The notes: generated by a model from the sequence alone, not told the origin. DNA of 6,076 nucleotides from an uncultured bacterium (GCA_903918125.1 CAIXDB010000073.1:1-6076), one strand, 5' to 3'; positions 1 to 5,323 are shown, counted from the stretch's first letter. A program made the numbers and translations.

Positions 1-127
1 ATCCACATCCAAGCTTCAGTTGAATTACCCACCTGAAAATAAAAAATGCGGACTTGTATTTTATTTTATTGTCTATCTTTAATGTGTAATATATTTAGAG
101 TTTTCAAAAGAACAAGAACATTTTATG
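1..127. other. AT-rich leader with no complete gene
   Basis: No complete gene is visible here. Two forward frames stay open from the left edge and close at 34-36 (TGA) and 80-82 (TAA); either could be the tail of a gene cut by the window edge, but the stretches are too short to recognise. A weak hairpin (43-49 pairing with 56-62, including one G-T pair) is followed by a T-rich run to about position 70. It could end transcription of such a gene, but its stem is almost all A-T. The rest is AT-rich sequence leading into the patatin promoter. Confidence 0.3.
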
Positions 128-143
128 TGATAAAATTATGTTT
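128..143 (+). promoter_or_regulatory. Extended -10 promoter of the patatin gene, leaderless layout
   Basis: TGA (128-130) followed by TAAAAT (131-136, 5 of 6 match to TATAAT) forms an extended -10 element. Seven bases later is the ATG at 144, where transcription would be expected to begin. No convincing -35 box is seen at normal spacing and there is no Shine-Dalgarno sequence. This predicts an mRNA starting at or very near the A of the start codon. The ATG at 138 would lie upstream of that start point. Confidence 0.55.
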
Positions 144-974
144 ATGACAAAGGAAAAGAGACCAAAAATAGGTCTGGCTTTGGGAAGCGGCGGTTCAAGA
201 GGACTTGCTCACATAGGTGTCATTAAAGTTTTGGAAGAAAATAATATTTCGATTGATTGTATTGCCGGTTCAAGCATCGGTGCCATGGTTGGCGGATTTT
301 ATGTGGCCGGATTGAGCACTGAAAAAATGGAAAAGATAGTGGTGGAAGCCGACTGGCGAAAAATGTTCTCTTTGTTTGACCCGTATTTGAAACAAGGACT
401 TATAGGAGGGGAAAAAATTAAAACATTTATCGATGGTTATGTTGATGGCAAAAAATTTGAGGATTGCAAAATTCCGTTTACGGCGGTGGCTACAGATCTA
501 AAAACAGGTGAAGTCGTAACTTTTAATACGGGTGAAATGTCGCAGGCAATCCGAGCCAGCATATCGGTTCCTCTGGCCATCAAACCTGTGGAAATAAACG
601 GAAAAATATTGGCGGACGGCGGTCTGTCCGCACCTGTACCTGTTCAAATTGTAAAAAATATGGGAGCCGACATAGTTATTGCCGTCAATTTGGATACACA
701 CTACGAAAATGGAAAGGATACATTCGGGTTATACGACATCGCCAGCGATTCATTGGATATCCTCCGTCACCATCTTGCTCTGTCAAACGTGGCGAGCGCA
801 GACATAGTCATTGATATACATGTAGGCAAAAATAATTCTTGGTATCATTTTATAAACGGGCAAGACAAAATATTGATTGGTGAAAAAGCTACCGAAGAAA
901 TACTGCCTATGTTAAAAAATTTGATCTGTCAAAAAAGTAAAAGCGGGCTCAGAAAGTATTTGGACTTTTTATAA
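144..974 (+). CDS. Patatin-like phospholipase (RssA/NTE-type serine hydrolase)
   Basis: A single-domain patatin-family acyl hydrolase of 276 residues, a usual length for the bacterial RssA-like group. Patatins cleave acyl esters of phospholipids with a Ser-Asp dyad. The oxyanion-hole loop GSGGSRG is near residues 14-20, the nucleophile elbow GSSIG near 42-46 puts the catalytic serine at 44, and the DGG motif near 158-160 supplies the aspartate. The IRASISVPL segment before DGG is also typical. There is no signal peptide or clear membrane helix, so a cytoplasmic or peripheral membrane enzyme is expected. An in-frame ATG at 138 adds Met-Phe, but 144 fits the promoter position better. The gene is monocistronic and convergent with the next gene, 8 nt away. 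In CPR bacteria, which generally depend on outside lipids, a lipid-recycling or host-lipid role is plausible but only inferred. Confidence 0.93.
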   Translation: MTKEKRPKIGLALGSGGSRGLAHIGVIKVLEENNISIDCIAGSSIGAMVGGFYVAGLSTEKMEKIVVEADWRKMFSLFDPYLKQGLIGGEKIKTFIDGYVDGKKFEDCKIPFTAVATDLKTGEVVTFNTGEMSQAIRASISVPLAIKPVEINGKILADGGLSAPVPVQIVKNMGADIVIAVNLDTHYENGKDTFGLYDIASDSLDILRHHLALSNVASADIVIDIHVGKNNSWYHFINGQDKILIGEKATEEILPMLKNLICQKSKSGLRKYLDFL

Positions 975-982
975 TAAAAAGT

Positions 983-1312
983 TTAATGTATTTTTTCGAA
1001 TTCACCGAAAATTTTGGTATTCAAGTTTAGTTTTTGATCTTTCTCTTGTTCTGCCCCCCAATATATAGCCTTCTTTTGTTTGTCAGTAAGTTTGATGTCC
1101 AAAACCAATTCAGCCGTGAGAACATCCTTGTCTATCCTTCTGAGCAATCGGTAATTATCCCAATCAACAGTTTCTAACGAAGCATCATCCAGGTACTTAA
1201 CAACATCGCCTCCGCCAAACACTTGAGCCCATCGGCCATTAATTTTCACAATATCTTGCAAATCGGGTTTGGGTTGACTTTCAGCTTCTCCACTTTCAAA
1301 TGTATTGATCAT
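983..1312 (-). CDS. Hypothetical protein, 109 residues
   Basis: I do not recognise this protein. It is a soluble, charged protein of 109 residues with no signal peptide, membrane helix or cysteine. The N-terminal 20 residues are acidic and Pro/Ser-rich, and probably disordered. A core near residues 20-43 (DIVKINGRWAQVFGGG, then DVVKYLDD) alternates hydrophobic and polar residues as in a small beta-barrel of the SH3/KOW kind; that is a guess. The C-terminal half is Lys/Glu-rich and likely helical. The frame stays open upstream to a TTG at 1366, giving 127 residues, but that TTG has no ribosome site and the extension covers the promoter. The ATG at 1312 lies six bases behind a TATAAT box, so it is preferred. 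The gene is convergent with the patatin gene and divergent from the small membrane protein at 1428. Confidence 0.72.
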   Translation of the reverse strand: MINTFESGEAESQPKPDLQDIVKINGRWAQVFGGGDVVKYLDDASLETVDWDNYRLLRRIDKDVLTAELVLDIKLTDKQKKAIYWGAEQEKDQKLNLNTKIFGEFEKIH

Positions 1313-1347
1313 ACAACTATTATACACCTCATTAGTTTGGGTGTCCC
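1313..1347 (-). promoter_or_regulatory. Promoter of the 109-residue gene, leaderless layout
   Basis: On the minus strand a perfect TATAAT (1324-1319) is preceded by a 17-bp spacer and GGGACA (1347-1342, 4 of 6 match to TTGACA). The ATG at 1312 follows the -10 box after exactly six bases, so the transcript should begin at or next to the start codon. A GAGG lies 14 bases before the ATG, too far for a normal ribosome site and upstream of the predicted transcript start. Confidence 0.65.
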
Positions 1348-1373
1348 GCACATCCGCAAAAATCAAACGTGGA

Positions 1374-1420
1374 TTGACATACTGGTGCAGGTTATTTTAA
1401 TATACTTTTGGACAAGGAGG
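1374..1420 (+). promoter_or_regulatory. Sigma70-type promoter and strong ribosome binding site
   Basis: A perfect TTGACA (1374-1379) is followed 18 bp later by TAATAT (1398-1403); TATACT at 1401-1406 is an alternative -10 box but has a 21-bp spacer. AAGGAGG (1414-1420) is an ideal Shine-Dalgarno sequence, 7 bases before the ATG at 1428. The expected start near 1410 would leave a short leader that just includes the ribosome site. It is divergent from the promoter of the 109-residue gene, with the two -35 boxes about 26 bp apart. Confidence 0.65.
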
Positions 1421-1427
1421 TTCAGAA

Positions 1428-1694
1428 ATGAGCCAATCGGCGAAATTTTTCTTGCAACGCGTAGTAGGAATCTTCTGTTTTTTGGTGGCGGGATTGTTGA
1501 TCCTGCCGATGGTTTTTGTCCTGCCAGGGACACAACCCATGCTTGTTATTCCAGTTGGTTCTGGGTGGTTTCAGCTTGTTGGCGCAGAAGCAAAGTGTTA
1601 CATGCTTCTAGCGATTCTATGCTTTCTGGTGCTTATCAAGAATGGGTTTTACCTATTCTCGATAAGCAACAACAAGGACAAGAAGCTGAGCTAG
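1428..1694 (+). CDS. Small membrane protein, two predicted helices, unknown function
   Basis: I do not recognise this 88-residue protein. It has two hydrophobic segments, near residues 10-33 and 57-79, separated by a loop containing PGTQPMLVIPVGSGWFQLVG. The N-terminus begins MSQSAKFFLQR and the C-terminus ends in a lysine-rich tail (NNKDKKLS). If both helices span the membrane, both ends are on the same side, probably cytoplasmic given the lysines. There is one cysteine in each helix. The start is well supported by AAGGAGG seven bases upstream and a good promoter before it. A strong terminator follows 28 bases after the stop, so it is a single-gene unit. Another forward frame open over this interval (1223-1705) has no such signals. 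Confidence 0.75.
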   Translation: MSQSAKFFLQRVVGIFCFLVAGLLILPMVFVLPGTQPMLVIPVGSGWFQLVGAEAKCYMLLAILCFLVLIKNGFYLFSISNNKDKKLS

Positions 1695-1721
1695 GAAAAT
1701 CCTAATAAAAACTGTGTGAGC

Positions 1722-1750
1722 AAGGCTGCCAAACCTCGGTAGCCTTTTTT
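1722..1750 (+). terminator. Intrinsic terminator after the small membrane protein gene
   Basis: AAGGCTGCC (1722-1730) pairs with GGTAGCCTT (1738-1746) in a 9-bp stem with one G-T pair and a 7-base loop, followed by T residues through 1750. This is a textbook rho-independent terminator for the gene ending at 1694. The loop and right arm can also pair with 1753-1759 downstream (ACCGAGG), giving a competing hairpin. Confidence 0.85.
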
Positions 1751-1784
1751 CAACCGAGGGCGGTTTTCTTTGTGGAAAGTGGTG

Positions 1785-1817
1785 TATACTGTTCATAGAA
1801 ACTTCACACTCAAGGAG
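1785..1817 (+). promoter_or_regulatory. Probable -10 box and strong ribosome site of the 73-residue gene
   Basis: TATACT (1785-1790) is a good -10 match; no convincing -35 box is seen at normal spacing. A transcript beginning near 1797 would carry a leader of about 29 nt. AAGGAG (1812-1817) lies 8 bases before the ATG at 1826 and fixes the start. Because a strong terminator lies just upstream, this gene probably has its own promoter. Confidence 0.5.
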
Positions 1818-1825
1818 ATATATCC

Positions 1826-2047
1826 ATGTTCGACGGTTGTGTAGTCATTCATTCGGAAACAATCTCAAAAAACGGTTGCTTCGCCGTCACCCGTTATTGG
1901 ATAAAAGGTCACCGCGATTTTAAAGGACCGAATGTCACATGTGTCTACATTTTTGGCAAACAAGGTCCGGAAACTGAGGTCACGGTGTACGGAGTGACAG
2001 CACGCCAAGTTGTTGGAGCAACATTCACTCTCAGAAAGGCGGCATGA
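1826..2047 (+). CDS. Hypothetical small protein, 73 residues
   Basis: I do not recognise this 73-residue protein. It has no signal peptide and no membrane helix. Alternating hydrophobic/polar stretches (such as FAVTRYWIKG, VTCVYIFGK and EVTVYGVTA) suggest a small all-beta fold, and the net charge is basic. It has three cysteines (residues 5, 18 and 39) in no known spacing. The start is supported by AAGGAG at 8 bases. The gene sits alone between two hairpin terminators, in the same style as its neighbour at 1428. Its stop overlaps a 14-codon frame (2044-2088) that runs into the terminator and is probably not a gene. Confidence 0.68.
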   Translation: MFDGCVVIHSETISKNGCFAVTRYWIKGHRDFKGPNVTCVYIFGKQGPETEVTVYGVTARQVVGATFTLRKAA

Positions 2048-2079
2048 TTGTTTTGTTGATCACAGTAATGTTTCAACCC

Positions 2080-2117
2080 AAGCCATGAGAAGCCTCGCTC
2101 CTCGTGGCTTTCTCTTT
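2080..2117 (+). terminator. Hairpin terminator after the 73-residue gene
   Basis: AAGCCATGAG (2080-2089) pairs with CTCGTGGCTT (2101-2110) in a 10-bp stem with one G-T pair and an 11-base loop. The interrupted T-rich tract TCTCTTT follows (2111-2117). It ends the forward gene at 2047. The minus-strand gene ends at 2116, so its transcript would also form this hairpin right after its stop, but without a following T run on that strand. Confidence 0.7.
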
Positions 2118-3129
2118 AAAAATTTTCAGGTAACAATTCTCCCAAACCTTCGGCATTAAGTTCATACGCGCGAATAAACGAGTCATCGACATGTGCATAC
2201 AAAATTCCTTTTCCTCCACCCGTCTCTACAAATTGACTTGCAAATGTAATTCTCTTCGCGTCAGTGTCTGTGATGAGCGGTTCAGGTGACACCCAATCAA
2301 TGTTGCCGTGTTCATAATCATATACAAATAAACCGACAGAAAACGTACCGTATTTTGTTTTATGACCGAGTTTCTGATTAGCTTCACATCCGTTTAATAT
2401 TCCGAGCATTTTGTTTTCGCCAATATCAATAAATGTTTTTGGCAGTAACGGTCCCGGCGAGGCGTGTCCGCCAATCCATGCAAATTTTGTATATTCCGGA
2501 TTAAATATTGTCTCTCCAAATTTCCACGGCTTACCCATATCTTCTGCCACTGCAACTCGCACGGTGGAGTACACCCATTCTTTACCTTTTGCACTTGACT
2601 CGATAAGATTCAGTCTGACACCCTCACTGTTCACTGGTGCAATGGAAACTTCTTTTGCACCACCATCTCCACGATCAACAAGTGTCATCTCCGTCATTTC
2701 AAGAGAATCAAGATCGGCGCCCACTGCATGACCGAGAATAATTACATACTGTTCCCCTTCTGGACGTTTGAATGGGACGGTAAAGTACACGTGCATCAAG
2801 TTATTTTTTTCATCAATCCAAATGTCCGGATCTTCGGGTCCCAGAAAATCACTTCCATCGCGCGTAATTTCCGAGAGTATTTTGTCCTGATTTTTAAAAT
2901 GTATTTTATCACCGATAACAAAACCGCCGGAAGAATTTGCACGTACTTTATGTAGCGCACTTCGATCAATGGATCCGGTAGCCGTTATATCCCCTTCACG
3001 ACTGAGAATGCACCTGACTATCCCCTCTGTGTAATTCGTTCTCGGGTCAAGTGCGATAGCCATGACATGCTCAAATCGAGTGCCAGCCTCAACAACTTTT
3101 CCCGGTAATTGTTTGTATGTTTTATTCAT
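2116..3129 (-). CDS. Predicted beta-propeller glycosidase-like protein (GH43/GH130-like fold)
   Basis: A 337-residue protein with the look of a five-bladed beta-propeller carbohydrate enzyme. Repeated short beta segments carry motifs reminiscent of the GH43, GH32 and GH130 groups: GPEDPDIWID near residues 97-106 followed by an MHVYFTVPF strand, GGHASPGPLLP near 220-230 followed by MLGILNG, and DWVSPEPLI near the C-terminus. In such families, blade-start Asp/Glu residues bind sugar or act as catalyst. E99, D100 and D102 are candidates, but I cannot assign catalytic residues. The length suits a lone propeller domain. There is no signal peptide, so a cytoplasmic enzyme acting on an oligosaccharide or glycoside is inferred; the substrate is unknown. 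The ATG at 3129 sits six bases behind an extended -10 box. It is divergent from the gene at 3182. Fold call moderate, activity uncertain. Confidence 0.65.
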   Translation of the reverse strand: MNKTYKQLPGKVVEAGTRFEHVMAIALDPRTNYTEGIVRCILSREGDITATGSIDRSALHKVRANSSGGFVIGDKIHFKNQDKILSEITRDGSDFLGPEDPDIWIDEKNNLMHVYFTVPFKRPEGEQYVIILGHAVGADLDSLEMTEMTLVDRGDGGAKEVSIAPVNSEGVRLNLIESSAKGKEWVYSTVRVAVAEDMGKPWKFGETIFNPEYTKFAWIGGHASPGPLLPKTFIDIGENKMLGILNGCEANQKLGHKTKYGTFSVGLFVYDYEHGNIDWVSPEPLITDTDAKRITFASQFVETGGGKGILYAHVDDSFIRAYELNAEGLGELLPENF

Positions 3130-3144
3130 GTGATTAGTATATCA
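3130..3144 (-). promoter_or_regulatory. Extended -10 promoter of the propeller gene, leaderless layout
   Basis: On the minus strand TGA (3144-3142) precedes TATACT (3141-3136), and exactly six bases (AATCAC) separate it from the ATG at 3129. There is no Shine-Dalgarno sequence and no clear -35 box; the extended -10 presumably compensates. The block is nearly an inverted copy of the promoter at 3167-3178 that serves the opposite gene. Confidence 0.6.
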
Positions 3145-3166
3145 AAACCAGACAAAAAACACTTTG

Positions 3167-3181
3167 TGATATAATCACGGC
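3167..3181 (+). promoter_or_regulatory. Extended -10 promoter of the 229-residue gene, leaderless layout
   Basis: TGA (3167-3169) plus a perfect TATAAT (3170-3175) forms an ideal extended -10 element. The ATG at 3182 follows after six bases, so the first transcribed base should be the A of the start codon or next to it. CAGACA (3149-3154) is a partial -35 match at a short 15-bp spacing. No ribosome binding site is present. Confidence 0.7.
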
Positions 3182-3871
3182 ATGAAAAAACTCATTTTCG
3201 CCATTGTCGTCGTTGCGCTGCTCGCCGGCGGGGTGTGGTATGTGCGGGGGCATCGCGCGGTCAAAACCGTGACGACTACGGCGACGTATAAAAATTCCGA
3301 AACGGGTGTGAGCTTTGTCTATCCGAAAATTTTGACGGTAACAAATACAAGCGGTGCAGACAGTGCAAACGGCGCTGGACAAAATGATTTGGTGCTCATT
3401 CACCACGACATTCCGTTCGCGCATCACGACTATTGCGATTTCAAGGGCGAGGCGGGTGGCGGTACGACAACTCCGGCGATGCAACCGACACTGACCGACT
3501 TCAACATCACCATGCACGTCGACAACGCGGGACTTACCAATACGATTCGCGCCGAGAGTCCGTACATTCCGGACGAAAATTTTGTGAACGAACAAGTCGT
3601 CCCCTCGCCCGGTTTCATTGACCCGGTCGAGGTCGGCAAACTTTCCGGATACAAAATCACCGAAGGCGCCGAAGGGTGCGGTCAGGAAATTTATTTCTTC
3701 GCAATTTCCGGAAACAAAACGCTCGTCGTGACGGACGACATCATCACCGTGTTCACCGGCGCAATCGACCCGTCGCAAGCCACCGCAGCGCTCGCGGTGC
3801 CCGGCGTCATTTCGCAGGCAGACCACGACGCGATTCTCAAATCAATCCTTCAAACTGTTTCAGTGAGCTAG
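3182..3871 (+). CDS. Membrane-anchored extracellular protein, unknown function, two cysteines
   Basis: A 229-residue protein with an N-terminal signal-anchor (MKK, then a hydrophobic helix near residues 4-21 ending in RGHR) and a predicted outside domain. I do not recognise a family. The YKNSETGVSFVYP segment near 36-48 resembles the start of many small extracellular domains of the PsbP-like or Patescibacteria lipoprotein type; that is only an impression. There are exactly two cysteines, C85 and C166, a candidate disulfide. Just before C85 lie two His pairs (H74-H75 and H81-H82), a possible metal site. The C-terminal 60 residues look like a mixed alpha/beta end. The start is fixed by the promoter. 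The gene is convergent with the DipZ-like gene and shares the CTAG at its stop, which hints that it may be a client of that thiol-disulfide system. Confidence 0.78.
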   Translation: MKKLIFAIVVVALLAGGVWYVRGHRAVKTVTTTATYKNSETGVSFVYPKILTVTNTSGADSANGAGQNDLVLIHHDIPFAHHDYCDFKGEAGGGTTTPAMQPTLTDFNITMHVDNAGLTNTIRAESPYIPDENFVNEQVVPSPGFIDPVEVGKLSGYKITEGAEGCGQEIYFFAISGNKTLVVTDDIITVFTGAIDPSQATAALAVPGVISQADHDAILKSILQTVSVS

Positions 3872-5169
3872 CCGAAGGTAAACGTAAACGCTTGCAGACC
3901 CGCCGGTGTGTTTATTTGCAACGTATGTTCGCCGGCTTGTGGAAGGTCAATGAGATGATAGAGCGTGTTGTCGGTAATGTGCGCCATCGTTTTTCCGCCG
4001 ACCATTTTCACGTCTGCACCGAGGTCTGCTGCCGGCACCGGCTGACCGTCGAGCAACACTTCGATGTCCGTACCGCTCGCACTCGCCGAGCCGGCTACAA
4101 CATATAATTCCTTGGCATTGAATGTATAAGAAATCACATCGGAATCTTGCGATTCCGCATACTGCGAAGCGATATTCCAAGGACCGGCAAGATACAATTT
4201 ATTCAGTTCAAAAAATGGAACATCGGTGGTGTGTTGAAAAGAAAAATCCTGTGGTCCCGACACACCTGAGTTGCCATTCGCCAAATATTCATTCCGTGCC
4301 GAACCGAAATACGTTTCCGGACTTTGTGCGTCAATACTGGTCACCGCATCTGACGGCGTGCTGATGCCCGATGGAATTGGCGTTGAAATTCCCAAAATCT
4401 GATTGCGCTCCTGCAGCGCCTCCTGAATTTTCGTCTCCGTTGTCGGATAATCTCCCTCGCCGACATTGTCGTATGTGACATAGCCCGCCATGTCGATCAA
4501 AAATTGGTGTGGCCAATACTGGTTGTTATACGCCGTCCACGTGCCATAGTTACTATCCATCACCACCGGATATGTAATCCCTTCTTTTTTCACCGCAGCC
4601 GCGACATTTGCATACACTTTTTCAAAATCAAACTCCGGCGTGTGAATGCCGATAATGACAAACCCGCTGTTTTCATATTTCGTATACCATGTTTCGAGGT
4701 ACGGTGTGGTGCGCTGACAGTTGATGCACGAGTATGTCCAGAAATCAATCATGACCACTTTCTTGCCAACGTATTGCGAAAGTGTAATGGATAATGGATT
4801 ACCCGACGAGTCCGTGCCGGTGTTGATAAACCCTGTCGGAGCAGTGATTTCTTTCGCCATCTGGTCGCCGGCAAGCTGGTCCGACTGTGCAAGCTGAACG
4901 AGCGCAGCTTTGATTTGGTCCGGTGTGCGAGTCGGCGTTACGATTGCGCCGGATGTCGCACCAGTCGCAGACGAAGTCGAGGTTGAATTCACATCACTCA
5001 GTATCGTCGATGTGGTGAGCACATCAACAGCCGTGACATTGACCGCATGCACATTACTTTCCTGACTAACTTTTCCGCGGTCGAGGTACCATATCGCGCC
5101 AACGATGAGCACAACTACGATGAAAATGAAAATGTTTCGCACTATTCTTGATTGGTTTTGTTCTGGCAT
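3868..5169 (-). CDS. Membrane-anchored DipZ/TlpA-like thiol-disulfide oxidoreductase
   Basis: A 433-residue protein. One membrane helix near residues 12-29 anchors it with the rest outside. A Ser/Thr-rich stalk runs to about residue 80, then a helical segment to about 107. The thioredoxin fold (about 110-255) has the DFWTYSCINCQRTTPYLETW motif typical of DipZ-type proteins, with active-site cysteines C148 and C151, the IHTPEFDFEK segment after it, and the WP of the cis-proline loop at 219-220. A C-terminal domain (about 283-433, beginning SPETYFG and ending FTFTFG) matches the beta-sandwich, carbohydrate-binding-like domain of actinobacterial DipZ. The two CxxC cysteines are the only ones. 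It probably reduces or isomerises disulfides of exported proteins using electrons from CcdA, encoded 157 nt upstream on the same strand. In DipZ these parts are fused with CcdA; here they are separate. Confidence 0.9.
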   Translation of the reverse strand: MPEQNQSRIVRNIFIFIVVVLIVGAIWYLDRGKVSQESNVHAVNVTAVDVLTTSTILSDVNSTSTSSATGATSGAIVTPTRTPDQIKAALVQLAQSDQLAGDQMAKEITAPTGFINTGTDSSGNPLSITLSQYVGKKVVMIDFWTYSCINCQRTTPYLETWYTKYENSGFVIIGIHTPEFDFEKVYANVAAAVKKEGITYPVVMDSNYGTWTAYNNQYWPHQFLIDMAGYVTYDNVGEGDYPTTETKIQEALQERNQILGISTPIPSGISTPSDAVTSIDAQSPETYFGSARNEYLANGNSGVSGPQDFSFQHTTDVPFFELNKLYLAGPWNIASQYAESQDSDVISYTFNAKELYVVAGSASASGTDIEVLLDGQPVPAADLGADVKMVGGKTMAHITDNTLYHLIDLPQAGEHTLQINTPAGLQAFTFTFG

Positions 5170-5176
5170 ATTTTTT

Positions 5177-5323
5177 AATTAAAATTTGAAAATTCTTACT
5201 CGGTCACACCGTTGCCGGAGCACGCATAAATTTCCCGAGAGAAATTTTGCTCACTCTCGCGCCGTCGCACTCCGAGAGTCTCCGGCAACGGTGCGACACT
5301 CGACGAATTTTCAAATTTTAATT
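5177..5323. repeat. Compound inverted repeat filling the ccdA-dipZ-like gap
   Basis: Two nested perfect inverted repeats. The outer arms (5177-5195 and 5305-5323) pair over 19 AT-rich bases; the inner arms (5207-5220 and 5280-5293) pair over 14 GC-rich bases. Between them lie two more perfect 7-bp hairpins: AAATTTC/GAAATTT (5228-5234/5241-5247) and ACTCTCG/CGAGAGT (5253-5259/5273-5279). As RNA this would fold into a long stem ending in a three-way junction. The loop of the second hairpin (GTCGCAC, 5264-5270) is also complementary to GTGCGAC (5291-5297), so alternative pairing is possible. It starts 3 nt after the ccdA stop and ends 7 nt before the next ATG. It has no T run behind the GC stem on either strand, so it is not a standard terminator. 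It may be a leader RNA, a processing element or a small non-autonomous mobile repeat. Confidence 0.85.
5178..5207 (-). promoter_or_regulatory. Possible promoter of the DipZ-like gene inside the inverted repeat
   Basis: On the minus strand TTTAAT (5183-5178, 5 of 6 to TATAAT) lies 8 bases before the ATG at 5169. GTGACC (5207-5202, 4 of 6 to TTGACA) lies upstream at an 18-bp spacing. No Shine-Dalgarno sequence precedes the start, so a near-leaderless transcript would fit. AT-rich DNA makes chance matches likely, and read-through from ccdA is the alternative. Confidence 0.35.

Noticed and set aside
1000..1045. Possible terminator for the patatin gene (ACCGAAAATTTTGGT followed by T-rich sequence)
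   Set aside because: The palindrome is mismatched in the stem, almost all A-T and inside the convergent gene; it is not convincing.
1223..1705. 160-codon forward open frame overlapping two genes
   Set aside because: It lies antisense to the 109-residue gene and out of frame with the 88-residue membrane protein, which has the promoter and ribosome site. Its translation has no coherent domain.
2044..2088. 14-codon frame (MIVLLITVMFQPKP) whose ATG overlaps the stop of the 73-residue gene
   Set aside because: The ATGA overlap resembles translational coupling, but the frame is tiny and its end lies in the left arm of the terminator hairpin. Chance is the simplest explanation.
3134..3826. 230-codon minus-strand open frame opposite the 229-residue gene
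   Set aside because: It is an antisense shadow rich in Arg, Val and Cys with no domain. The plus strand has a clear signal anchor and an ideal extended -10 at its start.
5177..5323. CRISPR array or transfer-RNA-like gene in the structured gap
   Set aside because: There are no regularly spaced direct repeats, and the arm lengths and loops do not match a tRNA cloverleaf (no T-loop GTTCGA-type sequence).
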